From Agrobacterium larrymoorei (GTDB taxonomy: Bacteria > Pseudomonadota > Alphaproteobacteria > Rhizobiales > Rhizobiaceae): a stretch of DNA of 64,000 nt. Under the pieces are notes generated by a model, which saw nothing but the letters and a program-made list of their open reading frames with translations, did not search any database and was not told the DNA's origin. A program made the position numbers and the translations under genes. Positions 8,601-16,860 of this stretch are shown here, one piece after another. Position 1 is the stretch's first letter. Every line of letters begins with the position of its first letter. The DNA lies in contig NZ_CP039692.1 in NCBI RefSeq assembly GCF_005145045.1, positions 878,501 through 942,500 on the forward strand. The letters run 5' to 3'.

Positions 8601-9581
8601 ATGCCCTTGGCCAACCTTCCCCCTCTCGTCACGGTTTTCGGTGGCTCGGGCTTCGTGGGCCGACATGTGGTGCGGACACTTGCAAAGCGTGGCTATCGCA
8701 TCCGCGTTGCAGTACGCCGTCCTGATCTCGCAGGCTTCCTGCAGCCGCTCGGCAATGTCGGCCAGATTTCCTTTGCGCAGGCTAACCTGCGCTACAAGGA
8801 CTCGATCGTGAAGGCTGTCGAGGATGCGGATCATGTCGTCAACTGCGTCGGCCTGCTCTTCGAAAGCGGTCGTAACACCTTCGATGCCGTGCAGGAATTC
8901 GGTGCCCGCGCCGTGGCTGAAGCTGCGAAGAACGCTGGCGCGACGCTGACGCATATTTCCGCCATCGGCGCAGATGCCAATTCGTCTCTGGGTTACGCCC
9001 GCACCAAGGGCCGCGCGGAAGCCGCAATCCGTTCGGTTCTGCCGGAAGCCATTATTCTGCGTCCATCGATAGTATTCGGACCTGAGGACGACTTCTTCAA
9101 TAAATTTGCGGGCATGGCCCAGCGTCTGCCTTTCCTGCCCCTTATCGGCGGCGGCAAGACGAAGTTCCAGCCGGTCTACGTCGAAGATGTTGCCGAAGCC
9201 GTTGCGCGCAGCGTGGATGGTGCATTGAAGTCCGGCTCGACCTACGAGCTCGGCGGCCAGGACGTCATGACCTTCCGCCAGTGTCTTGAGGCCGTGCTGA
9301 CGGCCACCTATAGACAGAACCGCCTGGTTAACCTGCCTTTTGGCATTGCATCCCTGCTCGGCTCCGTCGCCTCTCTCATTCCGCTGATCAAGCCGCCGCT
9401 GACATCCGATCAGGTCGCCCTGCTGAAGAACGACAACGTCGTCTCCGCAGAGGCCGAAAAGGCCGGTCTGACCTTGGACGGCATAGGCATTACGCCGGTG
9501 CGCGTGTCTTCCGTTCTCCCCTCCTATCTGGTCAGCTACCGCCCGCATGGCCAGTTCAGCAATGCCGGGAAAGCCGCGTAA
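8601..9581 (+). CDS. NDUFA9-like NAD(P)-binding protein (extended/atypical SDR)
   Basis: A 326-residue Rossmann-fold protein of the complex I NDUFA9 / atypical SDR family. The nucleotide-binding motif VTVFGGSGFVGRHVVRTLAKRGY is at residues 11-33, followed by VNCVGLLFE and THISAIGADANSSLGYARTKGRAE, where the YxxxK-type active-site pair appears as Y-A-R-T-K. In alphaproteobacteria this family is broadly conserved; roles proposed include respiratory complex I assembly or quinone biosynthesis, unproven here. AGGAG precedes the ATG at 8601. Confidence 0.87.
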   Translation: MPLANLPPLVTVFGGSGFVGRHVVRTLAKRGYRIRVAVRRPDLAGFLQPLGNVGQISFAQANLRYKDSIVKAVEDADHVVNCVGLLFESGRNTFDAVQEFGARAVAEAAKNAGATLTHISAIGADANSSLGYARTKGRAEAAIRSVLPEAIILRPSIVFGPEDDFFNKFAGMAQRLPFLPLIGGGKTKFQPVYVEDVAEAVARSVDGALKSGSTYELGGQDVMTFRQCLEAVLTATYRQNRLVNLPFGIASLLGSVASLIPLIKPPLTSDQVALLKNDNVVSAEAEKAGLTLDGIGITPVRVSSVLPSYLVSYRPHGQFSNAGKAA

Positions 9582-9873
9582 GCTTTTTTCCATCGACTGC
9601 TGCAACCAAATACCACCAAGCCCGTTATGACCTCAACGGCGCGACTGCCTATGCTTGTCGCGTCAGGGGATTTGGGGCTGGGTAACAGGGGAATTTCAGT
9701 AATGAGCCGCGTAAGCGTGGCACAAGGGCAACTGTGGACAAGTCTTCGCATTAACCCGGTGTTCAGCAAGCTCAGTTATTGATAAACGCCACACTCACAA
9801 CACATCCTCAACTGAACAATCAAACCAACGGCAATGCCGTTTGTCGCGTTAAAGTTTTGAAAGGCAAATAGAA

Positions 9874-10029
9874 ATGGGCAGGTCTATCGCACTCTTTTTT
9901 GCGTGTGCGGCTTTGGTTGTTCTGGCAGGTTCGTTCATGGCACCGGGCACGGTTGCCGCTGGTAAAGAGGGCTGCTCGCCGGCTTATGGGGTAGACCCAT
10001 GCGCCACGAGCTCCATTTCTGCCAATTGA
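9874..10029 (+). CDS. Small secreted or membrane-anchored protein, 51 residues
   Basis: A short frame starting at ATG 9874 encodes a hydrophobic leader (MGRSIALFFACAALVVLAG then SFMAPGTVAAG), with AxA-like cleavage context at VAAG. A short mature tail with two cysteines follows (EGCSPAYGVDPC). The upstream AAAGG lies at a suitable distance, and a terminator follows 34 bases after the stop, which favours a real one-gene unit. I do not recognise a family. If processed, the mature peptide would be only about 20-25 residues. Confidence 0.6.
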   Translation: MGRSIALFFACAALVVLAGSFMAPGTVAAGKEGCSPAYGVDPCATSSISAN

Positions 10030-10062
10030 GCATTTGCGGCCTCAGCGTCGCAAAATCAATCC

Positions 10063-10096
10063 AAAGCGCCCGAGACGGATCGAGGGCGCTTTTTTG
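10063..10096 (+). terminator. Intrinsic terminator after the 51-residue ORF
   Basis: Stem AGCGCCC (10065-10071) pairs with GGGCGCT (10084-10090), followed by a run of six T residues. Confidence 0.9.
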
Positions 10097-10257
10097 TTGA
10101 GTTTGTTCGCGTGGCGACAAAAAGCCTGGGCGCTGCGCTGCAACATTAAAGTTCTCTTAAAAATGCTGCCGTTATAATTTTCGCCAAGGCCGCATTTTGA
10201 GCCTTTTTTAGCCACAAAGAAGCAACCTCACATCAATCGCAAAACTTCCGAGTGCCG

Positions 10258-10950
10258 ATGCCAACCCTTTACCACTCCTCTATGTCGACCGCGTCTCGTT
10301 TCGTTCGGCTGATACTTGCCGAATACGGCTTCCAGATCGATCTGGTGGAGGAACAGCCGTGGGAAAAGAGACGGGAGTTTCTGGCCCTCAATCCTGCGGG
10401 CACTCTTCCGGTCTATCTGGATGACAATATGCGCTCGCTCTGTGGGCCCTATGTTCTGGCGGAGTTCCTCGATGAAGCCCATGGCGTGCTGAAGCGCGAC
10501 AGACGGCTTCTAGCGGAAGAGCCTTTCCAGCGCGCTGAAATCCGCCGCCTGACCGAATGGTTCCTGCAGAAGATGGAAAACGACGTGACCAAGCCATTGG
10601 TCCGCGAGCGTGTGTACAAACTGCAGATGACCACGGCACAGGGAGGCGGACCTCCAGATTCCAAACTGCTGCGCACGGCACGCTCCAACATCCGTCAGCA
10701 CATGAAATATCTCGAGTGGCTGGCAGCTTCGCGCACATGGATTGCCGGTGACCGCCTGAGCTATGCCGATCTTGCAGCTGCAGCTTCGGTGTCCATTCTC
10801 GACTATCTCGGCGAAATCAACTGGCTGGAAGCGCCGATTGCGAAGGAATGGTACCAGCGGGTCAAATCCCGGCCGTCCTTCCGGCCCTTATTGGCCGAGC
10901 GCGTGCCGCGCCTTGCGCCATCCTCACATTACGCCGATCTCGATTTCTAA
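10258..10950 (+). CDS. Glutathione S-transferase family protein
   Basis: A 230-residue protein with a thioredoxin-like N-terminal domain (PTLYHSSMSTASRFVRLILAEYG) in which the serines at the helix start take the usual GST active-site place. The glutathione-binding LNPAGTLPVYLDD block follows, then an all-helical C-terminal domain with the N-capping/hydrophobic-staple region WIAGDRLSYADLAAAASVSILDYLG. Cytoplasmic; substrate unknown. ATG 10258 is preferred over an in-frame GTG six bases upstream. It lies just upstream of queG on the same strand. Confidence 0.92.
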   Translation: MPTLYHSSMSTASRFVRLILAEYGFQIDLVEEQPWEKRREFLALNPAGTLPVYLDDNMRSLCGPYVLAEFLDEAHGVLKRDRRLLAEEPFQRAEIRRLTEWFLQKMENDVTKPLVRERVYKLQMTTAQGGGPPDSKLLRTARSNIRQHMKYLEWLAASRTWIAGDRLSYADLAAAASVSILDYLGEINWLEAPIAKEWYQRVKSRPSFRPLLAERVPRLAPSSHYADLDF

Positions 10951-10977
10951 TCCTGCTTGAGACTATATATAGCGTCG

Positions 10978-12165
10978 ATGCTGGCTCTTGCCAGCCGATG
11001 GAGCAGGAGAGAAACAATCGACACGAGTTCGCAGAAGCAGGAGTTGCGTGCCCGCAAGCTGACGGATTTCGTCCGCGCGGAAGCGACAGCGCTTGGCTTC
11101 GATCTCTGTCGCATCACCTCGGCTGATGCCATTCCGCTTGCGCCGGAAAGACTGCGAGATTTTCTCGATAATGGCTTCCACGGCACAATGGCGTGGATGG
11201 AAGAAACGCAAGAGCGCAGGGCGAATCCGAAGACGCTGTGGAGCGAGGTGCGCTCCGTCGTCATGTTCGGCCTCAACTACGGACCTGACGAGGATCCAAG
11301 ACAGCTTCTTTCCCAAGCGGACAAGGCCGCGATTTCCGTTTACGCCAGAAATCGGGATTATCACGATGTCATCAAGGGCCGCCTGAAGGAAATCGCGACG
11401 CGTTTCGCTGCGCGTGCGGGCGAAGACGTCAAGGTTTTTGTCGACACGGCACCCGTCATGGAAAAGCCTCTAGCCGCTGCTGCGGGGCTTGGCTGGCAGG
11501 GCAAGCACACCAATCTCGTCAGCCGTACCCACGGATCATGGCTGTTTCTCGGAAGCATGTTCACCACGGCGGAACTCTGTCTGGACGAAGCGGAACGGGA
11601 TCATTGCGGCTCCTGCCGGGCCTGCCTCGATGCGTGCCCTACCAGTGCCTTCCCCTCCCCCTACAAGATTGATGCACGACGCTGCATTTCTTATCTCACG
11701 ATTGAGCATAAGGGGCCGATACCGCACGAATTCCGGCCCATGATCGGCAATCGCATCTATGGCTGTGACGATTGCCTTGCGGCCTGCCCATGGAACAAGT
11801 TCGCAGCCAGCGCTTCGGAAATGAAGCTGCGAGCCCGGGAAGACCTGAAAGAACCATCCATCGCGTTTCTGTTGACGCTTGATGACGCCGCATTCCGCAG
11901 TTTCTTCAGCGGCTCGCCCGTCAAACGCATAGGCCGCAACCGCTTCATCCGCAATGTGCTGATTGCTGCCGGAAATTCCAATGATCCCTTGCTCATAGAT
12001 CAGTGCAGGCAACTGGCGGACGATGCATCGCCGGATGTGCGTGGCATGGCCATCTGGGCGCTTTCCCGGTTGATGGACAGGGAGAGCTTCCACGCTTACG
12101 CTGCAACGCACACAGCCGATGACGATTCGGATGTTCAGGAAGAATGGCGCATGGCGGGAGAGTAA
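10978..12165 (+). CDS. queG: Epoxyqueuosine reductase QueG
   Basis: Cobalamin- and [4Fe-4S]-dependent enzyme that performs the last step of queuosine synthesis in tRNA. Visible: SVYARNRDYHDVIKGRL, PVMEKPLAAAAGLGWQGKHTNLV, and two ferredoxin-type cysteine clusters (CGSCRACLDACPT and CDDCLAACPW), as in the family. A C-terminal HEAT-like part (DASPDVRGMAIWALSRL) follows. The start is unclear: the ATG at 10978 has no visible ribosome site, while AGGAGA at 11005-11010 sits six bases before an in-frame ATC at 11017. The stop is directly adjacent to the ATG of the next gene, so the two are likely co-transcribed. Confidence 0.92.
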   Translation: MLALASRWSRRETIDTSSQKQELRARKLTDFVRAEATALGFDLCRITSADAIPLAPERLRDFLDNGFHGTMAWMEETQERRANPKTLWSEVRSVVMFGLNYGPDEDPRQLLSQADKAAISVYARNRDYHDVIKGRLKEIATRFAARAGEDVKVFVDTAPVMEKPLAAAAGLGWQGKHTNLVSRTHGSWLFLGSMFTTAELCLDEAERDHCGSCRACLDACPTSAFPSPYKIDARRCISYLTIEHKGPIPHEFRPMIGNRIYGCDDCLAACPWNKFAASASEMKLRAREDLKEPSIAFLLTLDDAAFRSFFSGSPVKRIGRNRFIRNVLIAAGNSNDPLLIDQCRQLADDASPDVRGMAIWALSRLMDRESFHAYAATHTADDDSDVQEEWRMAGE

Positions 12166-13044
12166 ATGTCGCAGCTGATGATTTTCGGGGCCGGATATTC
12201 CGGCAAGGCAATCGCGAAAACTCTTCAGGGCAGCATGGACCGCATTTGCGGGACGACGCGCAGTACCGAACAAGCAGAGACCCTGAAAGCACTGGGGATC
12301 ACTCCCGTCATCTTTGATGGTGAGACCATAAGCGACGCTCTGCGAGCAGAACTCGCAAACACCACGCATTTCGTCCAGTCGATAGCGCCCGGCAAGGCCG
12401 GTGACCCTCTGCTGCGGCTCTGCAACGGCGCGCTTAAAGACCTCATGCCGCAACTGGAATGGGCAGCGTACCTCTCCACGGTCGGCGTCTATGGCAATCA
12501 TGACGGCGCGTGGGTGAATGAAGAAACGGAATGCAAACCTGTTTCCGCTCGATCCCTTGAACGGGTAGAGGCTGAGCAATCCTGGGCTGCGGCGGCGGAC
12601 AAGGCAGGTGTTCAGCTTTCCATTCTGAGGCTTTCAGGAATTTACGGCCCGGGGCGCAACGGTTTCATGAATCTGGAAAAGGGCACGGCCCGCCGTCTGG
12701 TCAAGAAGGATCAGGTTTTCAACCGCATCCGGGTGGAAGACATTGGCACGGCGACCGCCTTCCTCATCTCGGAAAAACACGGCGGTATTTTCAACGTGAC
12801 GGACGACGAGCCTGCACCGCCGCAGGACGTGGTCGCTTATGCGGCGGAACTGATGGGCGTTACACCGCCACCGGAGCAGGCTTTCGAGACGGCTGAACTG
12901 ACGCCGATGGCGCGCTCTTTCTATGGCGAGAACAAGCGCGTCTCCAATGGCAAACTAAAGCGCCTCGGGTTCCAGTTTACTTACCCGGAATACCGCAAGT
13001 CGCTCCAACAATTATGGGATAGCAGCCTCTGGAAAGATGAATAA
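12166..13044 (+). CDS. NAD(P)-dependent SDR/epimerase family oxidoreductase (YeeZ-like)
   Basis: A 292-residue extended-SDR-like protein. The nucleotide-binding site is MIFGAGYSGKAIAKTLQ at the N-terminus, and further blocks are AYLSTVGVYGNHDGAWVNEETEC and LRLSGIYGPGRNGF, which place it in the NAD-dependent epimerase/dehydratase superfamily. The canonical YxxxK is not obvious (the segment reads LERVEAEQSW), as in the YeeZ-like atypical group. The ATG follows the queG stop without a gap. Substrate unknown. Confidence 0.85.
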   Translation: MSQLMIFGAGYSGKAIAKTLQGSMDRICGTTRSTEQAETLKALGITPVIFDGETISDALRAELANTTHFVQSIAPGKAGDPLLRLCNGALKDLMPQLEWAAYLSTVGVYGNHDGAWVNEETECKPVSARSLERVEAEQSWAAAADKAGVQLSILRLSGIYGPGRNGFMNLEKGTARRLVKKDQVFNRIRVEDIGTATAFLISEKHGGIFNVTDDEPAPPQDVVAYAAELMGVTPPPEQAFETAELTPMARSFYGENKRVSNGKLKRLGFQFTYPEYRKSLQQLWDSSLWKDE

Positions 13045-13302
13045 CTGTTCATCTTCATTGGTTGAAAAATCCATCCAACGACAGTTTTCAGGAAGTTTCT
13101 AATCGCCATATTTGCTTTTAACCTTTTATTAATGCGCAAATTTAACGGAAATTTTCAGCCTTTAGAAAAATATTTCACCGTGATTCCGTGAACCGATTCA
13201 TGAAATACTTAACGCGCAACGAATTTCTGCCTTGCGATTGATTCTAAAGAAATTTTTGCGGGATACATCGAAAGCTATCTAAAACTCGCCAGAGTGATTC
13301 TC

Positions 13303-13336
13303 ATCACGAATGTTACACACTGTAACACTTCGTGAT
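13303..13336. promoter_or_regulatory. 34-bp nested palindrome upstream of the RlpA-like gene
   Basis: An inner perfect repeat TGTTACA-CAC-TGTAACA (13311-13327) is nested in an outer perfect repeat ATCACGAA (13303-13310) / TTCGTGAT (13329-13336), with a single extra base on the right. It lies about 90 bases upstream of the TTG start at 13426 in an AT-rich intergenic region. No T-run follows, so it is more like an operator or a 5'-UTR hairpin than a terminator. The binding factor is unknown. The rest of the 13,045-13,425 gap shows no gene. Confidence 0.6.
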
Positions 13337-13425
13337 TGGAAGAAGGCAAGTTTTTGCCATTTTTCGCTCGCCCTACAGTCTCCGCAATTCATTCGGCGCG
13401 GGGCCGAGTATCAGGGAAGCACAGT

Positions 13426-13794
13426 TTGACGAATATCCGACGCAAGACTTTCGCGGCCGCAACTATTGCCGCGTGCTGTTTCATCGTTCCTCTTCAGGCC
13501 AATGCCGCTAATGGATGTGGCGGCGCATCTTGGTATGCTCTCAGCTCCAAGACTGCTTCGGGCGAGAGAATGAACGCCTCCAATCTTACCGCTGCACATC
13601 GCTCCTTGCGCTTCGGCACTAAGGTCAAGGTTACGAACTCCCGTAACGGCAAGGCCGTTGTGGTGCGCATCAATGACCGTGGCCCCTTCATCAAGGGTCG
13701 TGTTCTCGATCTCTCCAAGGCTGCCGCCAAGAACATAGGCATGGTAAGCTCCGGCACGGCAAAGGTCTGCTACGAGGTTCTGGCCTCCAATTAA
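13426..13794 (+). CDS. RlpA-like septal ring/double-psi beta-barrel lipoprotein-type protein (secreted)
   Basis: Secreted 122-residue protein. A TTG start at 13426, preceded by AGGGA, opens a signal peptide ([25 protein letters not shown]). The mature part is a RlpA-like double-psi beta-barrel: [19 protein letters not shown], then [42 protein letters not shown], which matches the family sequence VTNxxNGRSVVVRVNDRGPF. The catalytic-type Asp in NDRGPF is kept. RlpA proteins are lytic transglycosylases acting on denuded peptidoglycan; this short version lacks a SPOR domain, so its role in the cell wall is inferred. An upstream nested palindrome may regulate it. Confidence 0.87.
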   Translation: MTNIRRKTFAAATIAACCFIVPLQANAANGCGGASWYALSSKTASGERMNASNLTAAHRSLRFGTKVKVTNSRNGKAVVVRINDRGPFIKGRVLDLSKAAAKNIGMVSSGTAKVCYEVLASN

Positions 13795-13895
13795 GCGGAG
13801 GATTTCCGAACAGGATTTTCGGGAATTCTTGCCAAAGCCTTGCCCTCGCCGCCATTCGCGTCTACCAACCGGGCAATCACGGAAAGAGGTAGACA

Positions 13896-15185
13896 ATGCG
13901 TTTGGGCGGGCGTTTAGCCGGGGCAATCGAAGTGTTGGCAGATATCGAGGCGCGCAGACGCCCGGTTGCCGACGCACTGAAAGACTGGGGACTGGCGCAT
14001 CGTTTCGCTGGTTCCGGCGATAGGGCCGCCATCGGCAACATCGTTTACGATGCCCTTCGCATGAAACTTTCCCACGCATGGTTGATGGATGACGAGAGCG
14101 CCAACGCGCTCGGCTATGCCGTTATGCTGCGTCAATGGGGGAAGACGCCGGAGCAACTGGCTGCGGAATTCGAGGGCGACAAATTCGCGCCTGCTCCTCT
14201 TTCAGAAGACGCTATCAAAGCATTCAACACGCGCTCTCTTTCCGATGCACCGCTTCATGTCCAAGGCGATATTCCGGAATGGGTTCAACCTTCGCTCGAG
14301 GCTTCCTTCGCAGACCAGTGGCTGCGACAGGCGCAGGCCTTGAACGAGCGCCCGACACTGGACTTGCGTGCAAACACATTAAAGGCGAACCGCGACAAGG
14401 TTCTCAAGGCGCTTGAAGAAGCCGGAGCCGAGGCCACCCGGATCGCCCGCCAGGGCGTGCGTATTCCGGCAGGCGCTGGCCCGTCGCGGCTGCCCAATGT
14501 GACGGCTGAACTTTCCTTCCAGAAAGGCTGGTTCGAGGTGCAGGACGAAGGTTCGCAGATCGTTGCCGATCTCGTCGGCGCGCAGGAAGGCGAACAGATT
14601 TTGGATTACTGCGCAGGCGGCGGCGGCAAGACGCTCGCCATGTCTGCGAGCATGAACAATAAGGGCCAGGTCCACGCTTTCGATGCGGACCGCAAGCGCC
14701 TTGCGCCTATCATCGAACGGCTGAAGCGCGCTGGCACGCGCAACGTTCAGGTGCACGACCGCCCGGCCGGATTGGCTGCGTTTCGCGAGAAATTCGACCG
14801 CGTGCTGGTGGACGCACCCTGCACCGGCACCGGCACATGGCGCAGGCGCCCAGATACGAAGTGGCGCCTGACGCAGCGAAATCTCGAGGAGCGCGTGGGC
14901 CAGCAGGCGGAAGCTCTGGATCAGGCAAAGACGTTCGTGCGTCCCGGTGGTGAGCTGCTCTATGTAACCTGCTCCGTTTTGCCTGAAGAGAATGAGCGGC
15001 AAGTCCGCCGCTTCTGCGCGGAAAACTCTGAATTCTCGATCAAGTCCGCTCTCGACCGCTGGACGAAGACCTTCGGCGCTGCAGCCTCAAAACCTCATTC
15101 GCCAGACGGCGAAACCGTGACGCTGACACCGGCTACGACAGATACTGACGGCTTCTTCTTCTGCGTCATGAAGCGCGACGGCTGA
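13896..15185 (+). CDS. RsmB-like (NOL1/NOP2/Sun) RNA cytosine-5-methyltransferase
   Basis: A 429-residue SAM-dependent RNA m5C methyltransferase. An N-terminal NusB-like region (residues ~1-130) precedes the Rossmann domain, whose motif I is ILDYCAGGGGKTLAMSA. The catalytic cysteines appear in the motif IV DAPCTGTGTWRRRPDTKW and in the motif VI YVTCSVLPEENERQV. The domain order fits RsmB, which modifies C967 of 16S rRNA; an exact rRNA target is inferred. Length is typical. It is followed by a GC hairpin at 15,208. Confidence 0.9.
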   Translation: MRLGGRLAGAIEVLADIEARRRPVADALKDWGLAHRFAGSGDRAAIGNIVYDALRMKLSHAWLMDDESANALGYAVMLRQWGKTPEQLAAEFEGDKFAPAPLSEDAIKAFNTRSLSDAPLHVQGDIPEWVQPSLEASFADQWLRQAQALNERPTLDLRANTLKANRDKVLKALEEAGAEATRIARQGVRIPAGAGPSRLPNVTAELSFQKGWFEVQDEGSQIVADLVGAQEGEQILDYCAGGGGKTLAMSASMNNKGQVHAFDADRKRLAPIIERLKRAGTRNVQVHDRPAGLAAFREKFDRVLVDAPCTGTGTWRRRPDTKWRLTQRNLEERVGQQAEALDQAKTFVRPGGELLYVTCSVLPEENERQVRRFCAENSEFSIKSALDRWTKTFGAAASKPHSPDGETVTLTPATTDTDGFFFCVMKRDG

Positions 15186-15207
15186 TCGATTTTTGCCTGC
15201 TCGAAGT

Positions 15208-15242
15208 GCCCGGCATCTGCTTTCTCTCAATGCCGGGCGCCT
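15208..15242 (+). terminator. Probable terminator after the RsmB-like gene
   Basis: Perfect stem GCCCGGCAT (15208-15216) / ATGCCGGGC (15230-15238) with a 13-base loop, followed by GCCTTGTTGG, a weak T-tract. Position between two genes fits termination; strength uncertain. Confidence 0.6.
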
Positions 15243-15259
15243 TGTTGGAAATCTTCTAA

Positions 15260-15275
15260 ACTAGAATGTTTGACA
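15260..15275 (+). promoter_or_regulatory. Candidate promoter/operator of the imelysin cluster
   Basis: An inverted repeat TTCTA-AAC-TAGAA lies directly upstream of a TTGACA hexamer (about 15270-15275), about 70 bases before the ATG at 15343. The repeat would overlap a -35 region, the position expected for a repressor. Iron regulators (Irr, Fur, RirA) would be natural candidates for this cluster, but the sequence does not clearly match their published consensus sites. Confidence 0.35.
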
Positions 15276-15342
15276 CAAGTTTGTGATTGGTTCAGAACTC
15301 GCCCTCACAGCCTCGTTACTGGAGCGCTGAACAGGAGAGAGC

Positions 15343-16620
15343 ATGTTCCGCAAAACCGTCCTCAGCGCCAGTGCCGCGCTTCTAGCCGCTTCAGTGGCAT
15401 TCACCGCCCTTCCCGCACGCGCCGCGACCGATCCGGCTGCAGTGGTCAAGCATTACGCCGAGCTTGCGCAGGCCAAATATCAGGATTCGCTGACAACGGC
15501 GGAAGCGCTGGACAAAGCCATCGATGCGCTGATCGCCACGCCGAGTGAGGCGAACCTGAAGGCGGCTCGCGCAGCCTGGATAAAGGCGCGCGTTCCCTAC
15601 CAGCAGTCCGAGGTCTATCGCTTCGGCAACCCTATCGTCGATGAGTGGGAGGGCAAGGTAAACGCCTGGCCGCTGGATGAAGGTCTGATCGATTATGTCG
15701 ATAGCTCCTACGGCACCGAGAGCGACGAGAACGAACTCTACACCGCCAACATCATCGCCAACAAAGAGATCACCGTTGGTGGCGAAAAAGTGGATGCATC
15801 CAAGATCACCCCGGATCTGATCCGCAGCCTTGCCGAAGCGGGCGAAGTGGAAGCCAACGTCACCACTGGCTATCACGCCATCGAGTTTCTGCTTTGGGGC
15901 CAGGATTTGAACGGCACCGGCCCCGGTGCTGGCAACCGCCCCTACACAGATTACGACACCAAGAACTGCACGGGCGGCAATTGCGACCGCCGCGCGGATT
16001 ACCTCAAGGCTGCGTCAACGCTTCTGGTCGCCGATCTTCGAGAAATGGCCGCCAACTGGGCGGCGGATGGCGAAGCAACGAAGGCGGTGGAAGCCGACCC
16101 CAAGAAGGGCTTGACGGCGATCCTAACCGGTATGGGTTCGCTCTCTTATGGCGAACTTGCCGGTGAGCGCATGAAACTCGGCCTTCTGCTGCACGATCCC
16201 GAAGAAGAGCATGACTGCTTCTCCGACAACACTTACAACTCGCACCTGAACGACGCCATCGGCATCGCATCCGCTTACACCGGCGAATATACGCGCGTGG
16301 ACGGAACGAAAATGACCGGCCCATCGCTTTCGCAACTGGTTGCCGCCAGCGACAAGAAGCTGGACGACGAGATGAAGGCCAAGCTCAACAAGACGCTCGA
16401 TGCCATGCACGCCATGGAAAAACGTGCCCAGACCGTTGAAGCCTACGACCAGATGATCGGCGAAGGCAACAAGGAAGGCAACGCAACCGTGCAGGCCGCC
16501 ATCGACGGGCTTCTCGACCAGACCAAGACCGTAGAGCGCGTCATTGCCGCCCTCGATCTCGGCAAGATCGAACTCGAAGGCTCCGAGAGCCTGGACAACC
16601 CCAACGCCGTGTTCAAGTAA
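15343..16620 (+). CDS. Imelysin family periplasmic protein (insulin-cleaving peptidase-like), first of the cluster
   Basis: Secreted protein of 425 residues with signal peptide MFRKTVLSASAALLAASVAF ending in LPARAA. The imelysin fold is indicated by VVKHYAELAQAKYQDSL, NAWPLDEGLIDYVDSSYG and the hallmark GxHxxE motif in TTGYHAIEFLLWGQDL, followed by RADYLKAASTLLVADL. A second-half repeat carries SYGELAGERMKLGLLLHDPEEEHDCFSDNTYNSH. Imelysins occur in iron-regulated loci and are thought to bind metal or haem-related ligands; protease activity is doubtful. It heads the cluster imelysin - DUF1111 - imelysin - DUF1513, but a RIME-type repeat separates it from the second gene. Confidence 0.92.
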   Translation: MFRKTVLSASAALLAASVAFTALPARAATDPAAVVKHYAELAQAKYQDSLTTAEALDKAIDALIATPSEANLKAARAAWIKARVPYQQSEVYRFGNPIVDEWEGKVNAWPLDEGLIDYVDSSYGTESDENELYTANIIANKEITVGGEKVDASKITPDLIRSLAEAGEVEANVTTGYHAIEFLLWGQDLNGTGPGAGNRPYTDYDTKNCTGGNCDRRADYLKAASTLLVADLREMAANWAADGEATKAVEADPKKGLTAILTGMGSLSYGELAGERMKLGLLLHDPEEEHDCFSDNTYNSHLNDAIGIASAYTGEYTRVDGTKMTGPSLSQLVAASDKKLDDEMKAKLNKTLDAMHAMEKRAQTVEAYDQMIGEGNKEGNATVQAAIDGLLDQTKTVERVIAALDLGKIELEGSESLDNPNAVFK

Positions 16621-16708
16621 GATATCGAAAGGGCCGTTGATGAACGGCGGCCCTTCGTCTCATGTCATAGGCCTTCAGGCTATCGTGCAACGAATGCTTC
16701 ATACTCCC

Positions 16709-16819
16709 CGTCATCCCGGACTTGATCCGGGATCCAGCGGCGCCGCGTCTGCGGCGCAGGGAAGCATTTTGCCGCCGAGATGCGTAGCTGCTGAGTGCCG
16801 CGTCAGGCCCGGCATGACG
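16709..16819. repeat. RIME-like palindromic repeat inside the imelysin cluster
   Basis: Begins CGTCATCCCGGACTTGATCC and ends GGCATGACG (inverted ends). It contains the stem TCCCGGA/TCCGGGA and a second stem GCGCCGC-GTCT-GCGGCGC. It is the same mosaic type as at 1770 and lies between the first imelysin and the DUF1111 gene, where it might attenuate or stabilise the transcript. Confidence 0.75.
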
Positions 16820-16860
16820 CAGAACGCGGCTTGCTTCTTTGTTTCGGTGGACGATCTTCC

